A DNA stretch of 64,000 nucleotides from Pseudomonas sp. IAC-BECa141 (GCF_020544405.1 NZ_CP065410.1:2728001-2792000); one strand, 5' to 3'; shown: positions 16,826 through 25,911, counted from the stretch's first letter. Notes: generated by a model from the sequence alone, not told the origin. Program-made: numbers and translations.

Positions 16826-19000
16826 TCAGAAGCTGTACTTGGCCGTCAACATCATGTTGCGCGGGGTGCCGTAGCTGTCGCCGCCGTAACTGACGGAATT
16901 GGCGATGGCGGAATAGTACTTGCGGTCGAAGATGTTGTTGGCGTTGAGTTGCAGATCGAGGTTCTCATTGACCCGGTAGCCGGCCATCAGGTCGGTCACG
17001 GCGTACGCACCTTGCTTGAGGCGGTAGTTGCCGCCATCGAGCAGTTCGATGTCGTTGTACATGCGGCTCTGCCAGGAAATGTTGCCGCCCACGCGCAGTT
17101 TTTCCAGCGGGCCCTGGAAGTCGTAGCGGGTGGTCAGTTTGAACAGGTGTTCCGGCGTGTCAGTGTCGAACTGCTTGTTCACGTTCTGCGGATTCGCTTC
17201 GTCCTTGATGGTATGCGTGCGGGCGTAGGTGTAGCCGCCGCCGATCTGCCAGTTGTCGGTAAGCGCGCCTTGCAGTTCCAGGTCGATACCCTGGCTGCGA
17301 ATTTCGCCGGAGGCTTCATAGCAGGACGACTGCGGGCAGTTCGGCACGAACACCTGCACTGCGCGGTTTTCCTGATCGACCCGGAATACGGCGAGGCTGG
17401 CATTCAGCGCGCCGCCCAGGTATTCGCCCTTGATGCCGACCTCGTAGTTCTTGCCCACGATCGGTTTGACCGGGCTGCCGGAGGTGTCCTTGTTGCTTTG
17501 CGGCGTGAAGATGTCGCTGTAGCTGGCGTAGATCGAGTGATGGTCGTCCAGTTCGTAGATCAGGCCGGCATAACGGGTGACGTTGCGGGTGACCTTGTAG
17601 TCGCCGTCGCCATCACGGTTGTCGTAGTCGTACCAGTCCAGACGTCCGCCGAGGATCAGCTTCAGCGGGTCAGCCAGGCTCAGGCGGGTGGTCAGGTACA
17701 CGCCGTCCTGAGTCGTGACTTCACGCGTGTTGTTGGTGTGGACGAAGTCCGGCTTGCCGGCGTTGATCGGCCAGTTGGTGTCGTACGGCGAATAGTTGTG
17801 GGTGGTCAGGTCGTAGATGCGTTTGCTGGCGCCGACCACCAATTCATGGCTACGTCCGAAGGCCTCGAACGGGCCGCTGAAGAAGGCGTCCAGACCGGCC
17901 TGGTTTTCATCGGCCCTTGACTGGTAAACCGTGCGGGCCAGGGTGTTGTTGACCCAGCGCGACTGGTACGAACCGGAGAACAGCGCGTCCTGTTCGGAGT
18001 AGTTGGCATTGACCTGCAGCTTCCAGTCATTGGCCAGTTGCTGCCGGATCTCGGCGAAGACGGTGTTGATCTCCTGATCCTTGTTCTCCCAATAGGTGCC
18101 GGGGTTGTAGGAGCGCGGCAGATCGAGGTGATGACCGTCGAGACCGATCATCGACGAGCCCCAGAAGTAGTTGGTTTTGTCTTTCTGGTTGGAGAAACCG
18201 AAGGTCAGCGTGGTGTCATCGCTCAGGTCGGCTTCGGTGACGGCGTAGAACAGGTTGTGTCGCTCGCCCACGTCATCGATAAAACTGTTGGCGTCGCAAT
18301 AGGACGTGACCACCCGGCCGCGCAGGGTGCCGCTGTCATTGAGTGGGCTGGAAGCATCGAGTTCGCCGCGATAGTTGTCCCACGTCCCGGCAGCGCCGGT
18401 GAGGGTGACACGCTGCTCGGCCAATGGCCGTTTACGGACCAGGTTGATCGCTGCCGAAGGGTTGCCGGAACCGGTGACCAGACCGGTCGCGCCCCGAACG
18501 ACCTCGACCCGATCAAACATCGCCAGATTCGGCTGGGAGCCGAGTTTCACGCCGTTGTAGCCGCTCGGAATGCCGTCGTACATCAGGTTGTCGATGTCGA
18601 AACCCCGGGCTTTGTAGGACTGCCGGCCGGGGCCGTCGGAGTAGTTGAGGAACAGCCCCGGCGTGGCGTTGACCACGTCATTGATGCTGGTCATCGCCTG
18701 ATCGTCCATGCGCTGGCGGGTGATCACGGTGACGGCCTGCGGCGTTTCGCGCAGGGTCAACGGCAGTTTGGTGGCGGTGGCCATGGTGCCGGTGGTATAG
18801 GAGTCGGAGCCTTCGGTGGTGCTGCCCAGTTGGGTGGAAGTGATGGCGGTTGCGCCGAGTTCGAGGGTGGCGGGTGGAGCGGTGTCCTGCGTCTCGCGGG
18901 TTTCATCGGCCAGCGCCGGCGTCATGACGGCCATGCAGATGGCCATGGACAGAAGGTTGCGTGACGGGTTGAAACGATGTTGCGAGGTAGGACGCGACAT
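16826..19000 (-). CDS. TonB-dependent siderophore receptor
   Basis: This 724-residue outer-membrane protein has a signal peptide ending near ALA-DE (residue 31). A plug domain follows (about 75-190, LPLTLRETPQAVTVITRQRM, then the RGFDIDN segment), then a 22-strand barrel ending in the aromatic C-terminal signature NMMLTAKYSF. The plug motifs place it among ferric-siderophore receptors of the FhuE/FpvA type. It lacks the N-terminal STN signalling domain, so it should be a transporter without sigma/anti-sigma cell-surface signalling, and no such genes are adjacent. A Fur-box-like site lies 39 bp upstream of the start. The siderophore it uses cannot be told from sequence. Confidence 0.92.
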   Translation of the reverse strand: MSRPTSQHRFNPSRNLLSMAICMAVMTPALADETRETQDTAPPATLELGATAITSTQLGSTTEGSDSYTTGTMATATKLPLTLRETPQAVTVITRQRMDDQAMTSINDVVNATPGLFLNYSDGPGRQSYKARGFDIDNLMYDGIPSGYNGVKLGSQPNLAMFDRVEVVRGATGLVTGSGNPSAAINLVRKRPLAEQRVTLTGAAGTWDNYRGELDASSPLNDSGTLRGRVVTSYCDANSFIDDVGERHNLFYAVTEADLSDDTTLTFGFSNQKDKTNYFWGSSMIGLDGHHLDLPRSYNPGTYWENKDQEINTVFAEIRQQLANDWKLQVNANYSEQDALFSGSYQSRWVNNTLARTVYQSRADENQAGLDAFFSGPFEAFGRSHELVVGASKRIYDLTTHNYSPYDTNWPINAGKPDFVHTNNTREVTTQDGVYLTTRLSLADPLKLILGGRLDWYDYDNRDGDGDYKVTRNVTRYAGLIYELDDHHSIYASYSDIFTPQSNKDTSGSPVKPIVGKNYEVGIKGEYLGGALNASLAVFRVDQENRAVQVFVPNCPQSSCYEASGEIRSQGIDLELQGALTDNWQIGGGYTYARTHTIKDEANPQNVNKQFDTDTPEHLFKLTTRYDFQGPLEKLRVGGNISWQSRMYNDIELLDGGNYRLKQGAYAVTDLMAGYRVNENLDLQLNANNIFDRKYYSAIANSVSYGGDSYGTPRNMMLTAKYSF

Positions 19001-19038
19001 GAAATTTCCCTGATTTTAAATAGCAAATAAAGAGCAGT

Positions 19039-19057
19039 TGAGAATCATTGCCAATAA
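19039..19057. promoter_or_regulatory. Probable Fur box of the siderophore receptor gene
   Basis: The segment TGAGAATCATTGCCAATAA resembles the Fur consensus around its AATCATT core and sits just upstream of the receptor gene. Repression by Fe-loaded Fur is expected. Confidence 0.55.
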
Positions 19058-19127
19058 TTGTGTCAGGGTTTTTTACAGCGACAAAGCGATTCGTGAAAAA
19101 AATGTGAAATCGCGTTCGCGAAAAAAC

Positions 19128-19155
19128 AAAACGCCCGAGGCACTGCCTCGGGCGT
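19128..19155 (-). terminator. Terminator after ohr-like gene
   Basis: The stem ACGCCCGAGGCA with TGCCTCGGGCGT is followed on the minus strand by TTTGTTTTTT. Confidence 0.8.
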
Positions 19156-19182
19156 TTGAGGATGAAACCGGCGTGACCTGTT

Positions 19183-19602
19183 TCAGATCAGGCGCAGGGT
19201 GACATCGATATTGCCGTGAGTGGCCTTGGAGTAGGGGCAAGTCTGGTGCGCGGCTTCCATCAGCGCCTGGGCGACCGAAGGCTCCAGCCCCGGCAGGCTG
19301 ACATTCAAACGGGCCCGCAGGAAAAACGCATCGCCGGTCTTGCCCAGATCGATTTCGGTTTCTACCGCCACATCAACCGGCAGTTTGAGCTTCAGCGAAG
19401 TGGCCGCTTTGCCCATGGCGCCGATGAAGCAGGCTGACCAACCTGCCGCCAGCAGTTGTTCCGGGTTGGTGCCGCTGCCGTGCGAACCGGGTGGTGACAG
19501 TTTGATGTCCAGATTGCCGTCCGAACTGCGCGAAGCGCCATCGCGGCCGCCGATTGTGCGGGTCTTGCCGGTGTACAGCACGGTGTCGATTTGATTGATC
19601 AT
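19183..19602 (-). CDS. Organic hydroperoxide resistance protein (Ohr/OsmC family)
   Basis: A 139-residue OsmC-fold peroxidase. The peroxidatic cysteine sits in GWSACFIGAM and the resolving cysteine in HQTCPYSKATHGN, the two-cysteine arrangement of Ohr. GTNPEQLLAAG is the subfamily signature. Ohr reduces organic and lipid hydroperoxides using dihydrolipoamide in the cytoplasm. The start at 19602 (MINQIDTVLYTGK) fits the family; the longer frame upstream is not conserved. No OhrR gene is adjacent, so its control must come from elsewhere. Confidence 0.92.
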   Translation of the reverse strand: MINQIDTVLYTGKTRTIGGRDGASRSSDGNLDIKLSPPGSHGSGTNPEQLLAAGWSACFIGAMGKAATSLKLKLPVDVAVETEIDLGKTGDAFFLRARLNVSLPGLEPSVAQALMEAAHQTCPYSKATHGNIDVTLRLI

Positions 19603-19705
19603 GAATTGCTCTGCCTGAGTGAGTGAGGGAGTCGGAACGTCAGGTTCCGATGGCCCACACTTTTGCATCGGCATGTACCCGGGATGTGTCGTGCCAAGGG
19701 AGGTT

Positions 19706-20029
19706 ATGTATCGTTGTGTAGCCCCAGGCCAGGCAGCCTGGGAAATGGATTTGCTGGAGTGGTTGCGGGCAGTGTTTCGAGTGCTCGCAGATCCTGGCCC
19801 TGAGCACCAGCAACTACTCGAAACCCCGGATAAAACTGCGCTCGTCGAAGCGGAGGTGTATCGATGGTACAACCTCTTTTTTCCGTGGTCGCGCGGCGTG
19901 GCTTCCCAATCGGAGGGCGCCATAAAACCTTTGTACGACGCATTGGCCATGCGCCTCGACCCGGCCTCGCCGTCGGGAATCTCGTGGATTTACGTGCATG
20001 AAAGCGAGCACGAGAGCTCCTTTGCCTAA
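19706..20029 (+). CDS. Hypothetical protein
   Basis: A 107-residue frame with a natural-looking composition (EWLRAVFRVLADPGPEHQQL, later GISWIYVHESEHESSFA) and no family I recognise. A GGGAGG sits only two bases before the ATG at 19706, so the true start may lie a few codons further in, such as the ATG at about 19745. A hairpin follows at 20043-20071. It has no signal peptide or membrane segment. It stands alone between the ohr-like gene and the GNAT cluster, divergent from the former. Minus-strand frames over the same stretch look less protein-like. Confidence 0.4.
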   Translation: MYRCVAPGQAAWEMDLLEWLRAVFRVLADPGPEHQQLLETPDKTALVEAEVYRWYNLFFPWSRGVASQSEGAIKPLYDALAMRLDPASPSGISWIYVHESEHESSFA

Positions 20030-20042
20030 GGTGCTCGATTAC

Positions 20043-20071
20043 CCGGTCGCGGTGTTCAGCGCCGCGACCGG
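20043..20071. repeat. 10-bp perfect hairpin
   Basis: CCGGTCGCGG pairs with CCGCGACCGG around a 9-nt loop, between the hypothetical gene and the convergent GNAT gene. There is no T-run, so it is at most a weak terminator or an mRNA-end structure. Confidence 0.5.
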
Positions 20072-20158
20072 CTTGCTTGGCGTTCCCCTGCCGGGCAGCC
20101 CCGTCAACTGTCGTCGCGAACCGGGATAAGCGCGAACCCCAGCAGATTTCCTGGCTCG

Positions 20159-20812
20159 TCAGTTCGTGTCGTCATCACCTTGAAAAATCTCTGCGTAAAG
20201 TCGCGCGACTGTAGGGGTAAGGTTATGAGCGGAAGGAATCAGAAAGTCGGCGTGTGGGGCGAGGCGTTTTACGTAGATGACTTCGTAAATCCTGCGCACG
20301 ATTCCGGGCGCTGTTTCTTCCTGATCGAGGCCAGGCATTATCCCAACGGCCTTGTAACCGGCTTGCTCCAGTGCTTGTTGCATATACGGCGTGCGGGTTG
20401 TTGCCATGCCATAGATCAGCCCCGCACCGATGAACCTGCCGATTTTTTCTCCCAGGTCCTGGGCCGCAACGGCCAGACTGGCTTGTCTATGCGGTTTGGC
20501 TACCGCGCCGACCCTCCCGAAAATAACGTCAGCACCGTCAATTTTTTCCCACGTGGCGATAGCGACAATCTCATCGTTCTGGCGGACGACTATGGCGATT
20601 ATTCTTGGCTCCGGATCGTCTTCGAGCACCACGTTGTCTGCGTAGAACTGCGGATCCAGGAATGGGCTTCCCAACCCCACCGAAATGGAGGGAAACCATG
20701 CGCGGAAAAAATCTGTCGCGACATTGATCTCCTCACGTTTCAGGTAATCCCAACTGTAGCCGGAGGGTAAATCGGTGAAGCTGCGAATTTGCTCGATCGT
20801 TGGCCATTTCAT
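20159..20812 (-). CDS. GNAT-like acetyltransferase
   Basis: A soluble protein of 217 residues whose middle resembles a GNAT core: strand IIAIVVRQNDEIVAIATWEKI, then GRVGAVAKPHRQASLAVAAQDLGEKIGRF in the place of the acetyl-CoA pyrophosphate loop and helix, and a late QALEQAGYKAVGIMPG. The family transfers acetyl groups to amines. The loop is not a perfect Q/RxxGxG/A, so the call rests on overall pattern. The ATG lies inside the frame of the upstream chorismate mutase remnant, an overlap of 80 bp, which points to a deletion that brought the genes together. Confidence 0.6.
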   Translation of the reverse strand: MKWPTIEQIRSFTDLPSGYSWDYLKREEINVATDFFRAWFPSISVGLGSPFLDPQFYADNVVLEDDPEPRIIAIVVRQNDEIVAIATWEKIDGADVIFGRVGAVAKPHRQASLAVAAQDLGEKIGRFIGAGLIYGMATTRTPYMQQALEQAGYKAVGIMPGLDQEETAPGIVRRIYEVIYVKRLAPHADFLIPSAHNLTPTVARLYAEIFQGDDDTN

Positions 20813-20975
20813 GCGGTTCTGCTCGTCTGATTGCTTCGATAAGTGGCGCCGGGGTCAGGCCCACCTCATCGGTACAGCGAAACCGTTCCGCGAGCAGGTG
20901 GATGAGGGCGGCGTCGATATTGTCGATGGTTTTCCTGAATGTTGTGAGTTGACGCGCGATGTCGGAGTTTTCCAT
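20733..20975 (-). pseudogene. Chorismate mutase type II, 3'-truncated remnant
   Basis: Residues 1-39 (IARQLTTFRKTIDNIDAALI, then AERFRCTDEVG) match helix 1 of AroQ-type chorismate mutases, including the arginine/aspartate pattern around IDNIDAAL. After DEVG the family similarity ends, and the frame runs out of register into the following GNAT gene, stopping after 80 residues. About two thirds of the usual fold is missing, so catalysis is very unlikely. It follows the dehydrogenase gene by 34 bp. Confidence 0.65.
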
Positions 20976-21009
20976 GAATGACCTCGTGGCAGGTGTTCGA
21001 AAGAGCTTC

Positions 21010-21861
21010 TCAATGATTCGTCTGCCGAGCGAAAACCGACCAGTCCTTGTCGCCATGCCCCCGGGCTACCGCCGACGTCATTTTCAATCGCACGGCATCC
21101 GCCGCTGGCAGTTCCAGCCCCTTTAGACGACCCGCATCGATCGCCAGATTTATATCCTTGAGGCCAAGCGACAGTTTGAAACCCGGTTCAAAATTGCTGG
21201 TGACGATGTTCCGCCCGTAGCGTTGATAACTGGGGCAGGCGAACAGGGTCTGGGTCATGAGATTGATGAAAATCGAAGGGCTCAGTCCGTGGCGTTGAAC
21301 GAGTTGGCTGGCTTCGCCCAGCGACTGGATGGCTTGGGTGATCATCATGTTGCCGGCGATTTTCGCGATACAGGCCTGTTCAGGTTGGTCGCCCAGATAC
21401 CAGGTGTTTTTCCCGAGCAGGTCGAACAGCGGTTGGACGGTCGAGGCCGCTGCCTGCGGTCCGGCCGCCAGGATATTCAGCTCGCCCTTGGCCGCCACGG
21501 CAGGCACCCCGAAGACCGGTGCCGCGATCAATGGCATGCCGACGGCGTCATGTTCGCGCTGCAACTCCAACATCAGCGAAGGCGACAAGGTCGACATCAC
21601 GACATGCACGCAAGCTTTGTCTGCAGTTTCCAGAGCAGCGCTGGAGAGCAGCACTTGTCTGACGGCGGCATCATCGGCCAGAAGAGTGATGACCACCTCT
21701 TGCTGGAACGCCGAGGCCGGGGATTCGAGAGCGCTGATGCCTTCAAGATCCTTGATCGCCGCGTAATTGCGGTTCCATGCAGAGACGTGATGGCCAGCGC
21801 GGACGAGCAGTGGAATGATCGCTCTGCCCATGCTTCCCACTCCGATAAAACCAATCTTCAT
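21010..21861 (-). CDS. NAD(P)-dependent beta-hydroxyacid dehydrogenase family protein
   Basis: A 283-residue member of the 6-phosphogluconate/3-hydroxyisobutyrate dehydrogenase superfamily. The N-terminal Rossmann motif is IGFIGVGSMGRAI, the substrate-side segment is in APVFGVPAVAAKGELNILAAG, and the catalytic-lysine region is KIAGNMMITQAIQSLGEA. These enzymes oxidise beta-hydroxyacids or reduce succinic semialdehyde/imines with NAD(P). The substrate is open. It is divergent from the LysR gene at 21980, a typical regulator-target pair, and starts a minus-strand cluster with the chorismate mutase remnant and the GNAT gene. Confidence 0.87.
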   Translation of the reverse strand: MKIGFIGVGSMGRAIIPLLVRAGHHVSAWNRNYAAIKDLEGISALESPASAFQQEVVITLLADDAAVRQVLLSSAALETADKACVHVVMSTLSPSLMLELQREHDAVGMPLIAAPVFGVPAVAAKGELNILAAGPQAAASTVQPLFDLLGKNTWYLGDQPEQACIAKIAGNMMITQAIQSLGEASQLVQRHGLSPSIFINLMTQTLFACPSYQRYGRNIVTSNFEPGFKLSLGLKDINLAIDAGRLKGLELPAADAVRLKMTSAVARGHGDKDWSVFARQTNH

Positions 21862-21979
21862 TTGCAGTCTCCGGTTGGTATTCGACGACGGTGAATGCAG
21901 ACAAGTATGTCGGGCACGGGATTGCTACGGCACTGCCATTGCTGCACTCTCACTGTTCATTTTTGTACGGGGGCAGAGC

Positions 21980-22840
21980 ATGGACTGGAGTGATGTGCGG
22001 GTCTTTCTCGCGATTGCCCGAAGCGGGTCATTGGGCGCCGCCGCCAAGCTGTTGGGGGTCAGCCATCCGACCGTGGGGCGGCGCTTGCAGGTGTTGGAAC
22101 AGTCCAGTGGCCAGCCCGTTTTCCTGCGTACCAACCAGGGTCTGGTCCTGACCGAAAGCGGAGAAAAGCTGCTCAGCCTCGCGCAGGAAATGGAGCAAAG
22201 TGCGTTGGCCATCGAAAGACGCCTGGCGGGGGACAGCACGCAGCCCGAAGGTGTGTTGCGCATTTCCTGCGCGGACTGGTTCGCCTGTTATGTGCTGGCC
22301 CCGGTGCTGAGTGAACTGGTCCGGCGCTATCCGTTGATCGTGCCCGAGGTGATCGCCGGGCATCGATTGTTTGACCTGGCTCGCCGCGACGCCGACATCG
22401 CGTTTCGAATCGTTCCGTTCACCGAGCCCGATGTCGTGCATCGCAAGCTGATCTCCCTGAGCTACGGGTTATACGCAGCCGTTGGATCTGCTGACCCTGA
22501 GCCACAGGGCGACGGGCTGGGGCTGATCACCATGAGTGTTGCCCAGTCCCATTATCCCGATGTGCAGTGGCTGCAGCAGCGTTACCCTCTGGCGCGTACC
22601 GTGTTTACCAGTAGCAGCCGCACAGTCCAGGCGCAAATGTGCGCGCAGGGGCAGGGCGTCGCGGTATTGCCCCGCGCGTTGGGCGACAGGTTGACGGCGC
22701 TGCGACTGATCGATTCGGATGAACCACCCCCAGGCCGCGACATTTGGATGGGCTACCACCAGGACATGCGCCAGATGGACAGTCTGCGCGCGCTTGCCGA
22801 CCTGGCCTCCGTCATGATCGGCACTCAGGCAGGCGGTTGA
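21980..22840 (+). CDS. LysR-family transcriptional regulator
   Basis: A regulator of 286 residues with a winged HTH at residues 1-60 (VFLAIARSGSLGAAAKLLG, SHPTVGRRLQVLE) and the LysR effector domain after it. The ATG at 21980 gives the standard start MDWSDVRVFLAIA. The divergent dehydrogenase gene at 21010-21861 lies 118 bp away and is the likely target. Effector unknown. It is convergent with the MFS gene, 34 bp apart. Confidence 0.9.
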   Translation: MDWSDVRVFLAIARSGSLGAAAKLLGVSHPTVGRRLQVLEQSSGQPVFLRTNQGLVLTESGEKLLSLAQEMEQSALAIERRLAGDSTQPEGVLRISCADWFACYVLAPVLSELVRRYPLIVPEVIAGHRLFDLARRDADIAFRIVPFTEPDVVHRKLISLSYGLYAAVGSADPEPQGDGLGLITMSVAQSHYPDVQWLQQRYPLARTVFTSSSRTVQAQMCAQGQGVAVLPRALGDRLTALRLIDSDEPPPGRDIWMGYHQDMRQMDSLRALADLASVMIGTQAGG

Positions 22841-22874
22841 TTCACGCTGCCGGCTGCATGACCACCGTTTGGGG

Positions 22875-24299
22875 CTATGCAGCAGGTTGACGTGCCAGGG
22901 TCAGGCTCAGTCCTGCGCCTGCCGCCAGACACGTAGCGATGCACAGTATGGCGACGGTGAAGGCGTGGGTGACGGCCACCGCATCCGTGTTCGTGCCCAG
23001 AAGCGTGTAAAAGATGCCACCGATGATCGCCACGCTCAGCGACGTGCTGATTTGCAAGGTGGAACTGGTGATGCCCGCAATCATGCCGGAATACGCCGGT
23101 GCCACGCGTCCCGTGATCATGCGCATTAATGTCGGAAGGGCCAGTCCTTGTCCGAAGCCGATCAGAAATAGAATCACGGCAAGGGACAGCGCAGAGGGCG
23201 TGACGGCCGCCGGTGTGCGCGCCACGAGCCAGGCCAACAGCACAAAACCCAGCACTTCGAGTGCCATTCCGAAGGGATTCACATAAGACCCCAGCAAACG
23301 CCGGAACTGATGGGTGGCGAGCGGACCCAGCAAGAAACCAGCGCCGAATGGCAGAAAGACCAGGCCTGCACTGAGTGGGCTCGTATGCAGGGCTCCCTGT
23401 AAATAAATGGAAAACAACAGGAAGAACACGCCGATCGCGTAGAAGGTCAGCGCGACCAGCAATGCGCGACCCAGCCCGGGCGCACGCAGTGCAGCAGGGC
23501 TCAGCAACGGCGCGCCTTGCGCCTGATACAACCGGGTTTCGTAGCGCCAGAACAGCCAGGCCAGCAGTGGCGCCGCTGCCAGCGACAGCCAGGCCCACAA
23601 CGGCCAGCCTGCTTCACGTCCCTCGATCAGTGGAACGATCAGCGCCGCAAGCGTCACCATCGACAACAGCGTTCCTCCCAGATCCAGCTTGCTGGGCTGG
23701 AGGGCGCGGGTTTCCTTGACCACAGGGATGGCGATCAGGATGACCAGCAACGCAATCGGTAGATTCACCAGAAATATCGCCCGCCAGCCCAGGTTCATCA
23801 GATTGAGCGAAATCAGAATCCCGCCTAGCGCCTGGCCGATTACCGACGCCAAGCCAAACACCGCGCCATACAGGCTCAGCGCCAAGGCCTTTTCGGACTC
23901 CGGAAATATCGCCTGCACTGAGGCGAGTGCCTGAGGCGCCATGATGGCTGCCGTTACACCTTGCAGCGAGCGTCCGGCGATCAACACCCAGGGGGACTCG
24001 GCGACACCGCAGATCAGTGAGGCAACAGCAAAACCAATCAGGCCAACGAAGAACATTTTCATGCGACCAAAGATGTCCCCAAGGCGCCCACCGGTGATCA
24101 GTGTCACGGCATAAAGGGCTGCATACGAAGAGATGATCAACTGTTCAGCGGAGGAGGCTGTGCCCAGCGATTGCTGAATCGAGGGCAGCGCTACGTTGAC
24201 GATAAAAAAATCCAGCGGCGGCAAGAATGCACCGACCAACAATATGGCGAACATCAGCCAGCGCCGCGGTTCCGCCAGAGCTACTTCTTTGTGAGGCAT
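22875..24299 (-). CDS. MFS multidrug-type transporter, DHA2 (14-TM) family
   Basis: The 474-residue protein has about 14 hydrophobic segments. It carries the DHA2 motif C-like FIVNVALPSIQQSLG in TM1 and the motif-A loop GGRLGDIFGRMKMFF after TM2. This family exports drugs, dyes and organic solvents in exchange for protons across the inner membrane. The ATG at 24299 is preceded by AAGGAGACCTT. A perfect 11-bp inverted repeat about 110 bp upstream (24407-24435) looks like a repressor operator. The regulator is not adjacent. Confidence 0.9.
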   Translation of the reverse strand: MPHKEVALAEPRRWLMFAILLVGAFLPPLDFFIVNVALPSIQQSLGTASSAEQLIISSYAALYAVTLITGGRLGDIFGRMKMFFVGLIGFAVASLICGVAESPWVLIAGRSLQGVTAAIMAPQALASVQAIFPESEKALALSLYGAVFGLASVIGQALGGILISLNLMNLGWRAIFLVNLPIALLVILIAIPVVKETRALQPSKLDLGGTLLSMVTLAALIVPLIEGREAGWPLWAWLSLAAAPLLAWLFWRYETRLYQAQGAPLLSPAALRAPGLGRALLVALTFYAIGVFFLLFSIYLQGALHTSPLSAGLVFLPFGAGFLLGPLATHQFRRLLGSYVNPFGMALEVLGFVLLAWLVARTPAAVTPSALSLAVILFLIGFGQGLALPTLMRMITGRVAPAYSGMIAGITSSTLQISTSLSVAIIGGIFYTLLGTNTDAVAVTHAFTVAILCIATCLAAGAGLSLTLARQPAA

Positions 24300-24406
24300 A
24301 AGGTCTCCTTTCTGGAACCCTTCGGTTCCGGAATATTCTCGATTGCGGGTCATGCTTTTAATCAGCTGACCTCAATCTAAACGATCATCCCTTCGCTGAC
24401 GCCTCA

Positions 24407-24435
24407 CATAAATGAACGGCCAATGTTCATTTATG
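24407..24435. promoter_or_regulatory. Perfect inverted repeat, probable operator
   Basis: CATAAATGAAC and GTTCATTTATG flank a 7-bp spacer between the MFS gene and the divergent SDR remnant. Such palindromes at divergent promoters usually bind TetR- or MarR-type repressors. Confidence 0.6.
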
Positions 24436-24521
24436 GCAGTGCCGCTGCGCGCCTGACTCCTCGCAAAATGGCCGCACTTTGGTTCCAGTCGAGCCATACA
24501 ACCGAGATTGAGGAGTCAGTT

Positions 24522-24689
24522 ATGTCAGGTAAATTCGCTGATCAGGTTGCCGTCGTTACCGGCGCGTCCACCGGGATCGGGTTTGCGATTGCACTCGCAC
24601 TCGGATGCTCTTTGATAATCTTGCCGCGTGTACCTTCAATGGCGAAAAAAGCGCTATCTGCTCTGATGTTATTGGCACAGGGGGACTGA
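24522..24689 (+). pseudogene. Short-chain dehydrogenase/reductase, N-terminal remnant
   Basis: The first 27 residues (KFADQVAVVTGASTGIGFAI) are the first strand and TGxxxGIG cofactor loop of an SDR enzyme. Then the similarity ends and the frame stops after 55 codons; the active-site YxxxK is absent. It appears that the rest of the gene was deleted near 24600. The promoter operator at 24407-24435 probably once drove this gene divergently from the MFS pump. Confidence 0.7.
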
Positions 24690-24858
24690 ATGCGTTCGCC
24701 ATTGCAGTGGCTCTCTCGCCTATAACCACCACTTGGGCACCGACCGAGATTGTTCGAGCGCCACTGCGTTCGCCTGGAATAAGGGCTTTTCGCCGTCGCA
24801 ATCCCTCTTCAGCCGATTAGGAGCGCACTGCTCAGAGGTGTTCCTCACATCCGTTGAA

Positions 24859-24883
24859 GGTGCCCATCAAGGGCACCGTTTTT
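24859..24883 (+). terminator. Terminator
   Basis: The stem GGTGCCC with GGGCACC around ATCAA is followed by GTTTTT. It is probably the original end of the truncated SDR transcript. Confidence 0.65.
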
Positions 24884-24903
24884 CAGCTATATCCCCCCTG
24901 TGG

Positions 24904-25911
24904 TCATACTTGAATCAAGTCTTCAGGTCGCATCGTCAAAATGATTTTCCCGACGTTCTGTGAAGATTCCATCCGGCGGTGAGCATCGGCAGCCCTTGAG
25001 AGCGCAAACGTGCTATCGACAACCGGCTCAAGGCTTCCGGCACCCTCGAAGCGATCAAGCCAGTGCTCGCGGAAACGCTTGATCATGTCGTGCTTCTCCG
25101 GTTGCGTGCGCGACTTCATGACCGTACCGATGATTTGCAAGTGGCGGTAAAGGATGTCCTCCAGCGCCACCGTGACGTTCCCGCCACCGGCGAGAATCCC
25201 GACCTGAACCAAGCGACCGCCCCGTGCAAGGGATGCAATATTGCGGGCGAAGTAGGGTTCTCCGATAAAGTCGATGATCACATCGACGCCGCGATCCTGG
25301 GTTTTATCGGCGATCACTTCAGCGAAGTCCTGCGTCTTATAATCGATCGCCACGTCAGCGCCCAAATGCTCGACACGCGCCAACTTGCTGCCTTCGGTTG
25401 TCGCATACACCGTGGCGCCGGTGGCGTAAGCCAACTGCACAGCGGCAGAACCGACGCCGCCAGCCGCCGCGTGAATCAACACTGAATCGCCAGCCTTGAG
25501 CCGAGCCAGATGCATCATTGCTTCATGGGCCGTGACGAAGACCTCGGGAATGGCTGCCGCGTGTACATAATCAAGCTGCGCGGGGATGTGCATGGCCATG
25601 CGGTAATCGATGCGGGCCAACTCGGCGTAGGCACCGCCGCCGACCACGCCCATGACTCGATCTCCTACCTCGAACCCTGTAACCGCACTCCCTTTGCCGA
25701 TCACTTCGCCGGCGATTTCCAGGCCGATGATCAGGGAGTCACCGAAGTTCGGATGGCCGTACCCACCGGTCCGGTGAGTCAGGTCCGCACGGTTCACCCC
25801 GGCGGCATAGACACGCACCAGCAGGTCGTCAGGACGGACTTCAGGATTGGCGACCTCTACTAATTCCAGGACGTCTGGCGCACCAAACTGCTTGATGTTG
25901 ATGGCTTTCAT
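24904..25911 (-). CDS. Zinc-independent quinone oxidoreductase / medium-chain dehydrogenase
   Basis: A medium-chain reductase of 335 residues. The N-terminal GroES-like part has GLEIAGEVIGKGSAVTGFEVG. The nucleotide-binding loop is HAAAGGVGSAAVQLA. The structural zinc cysteines are missing, which places it with NADPH:quinone oxidoreductases (QOR/PIG3 type). Such enzymes reduce quinones or enones in the cytoplasm. Its ATG directly abuts the stop of the carboxymuconolactone-decarboxylase-like gene upstream, showing an operon with the latter and the aldehyde dehydrogenase. Confidence 0.87.
   Translation of the reverse strand: MKAINIKQFGAPDVLELVEVANPEVRPDDLLVRVYAAGVNRADLTHRTGGYGHPNFGDSLIIGLEIAGEVIGKGSAVTGFEVGDRVMGVVGGGAYAELARIDYRMAMHIPAQLDYVHAAAIPEVFVTAHEAMMHLARLKAGDSVLIHAAAGGVGSAAVQLAYATGATVYATTEGSKLARVEHLGADVAIDYKTQDFAEVIADKTQDRGVDVIIDFIGEPYFARNIASLARGGRLVQVGILAGGGNVTVALEDILYRHLQIIGTVMKSRTQPEKHDMIKRFREHWLDRFEGAGSLEPVVDSTFALSRAADAHRRMESSQNVGKIILTMRPEDLIQV

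Noticed and set aside
16652..17920. Open frame of 422 codons opposite the TonB receptor
   Set aside because: Low-complexity valine/alanine-rich translation typical of antisense frames; the receptor on the other strand is complete.
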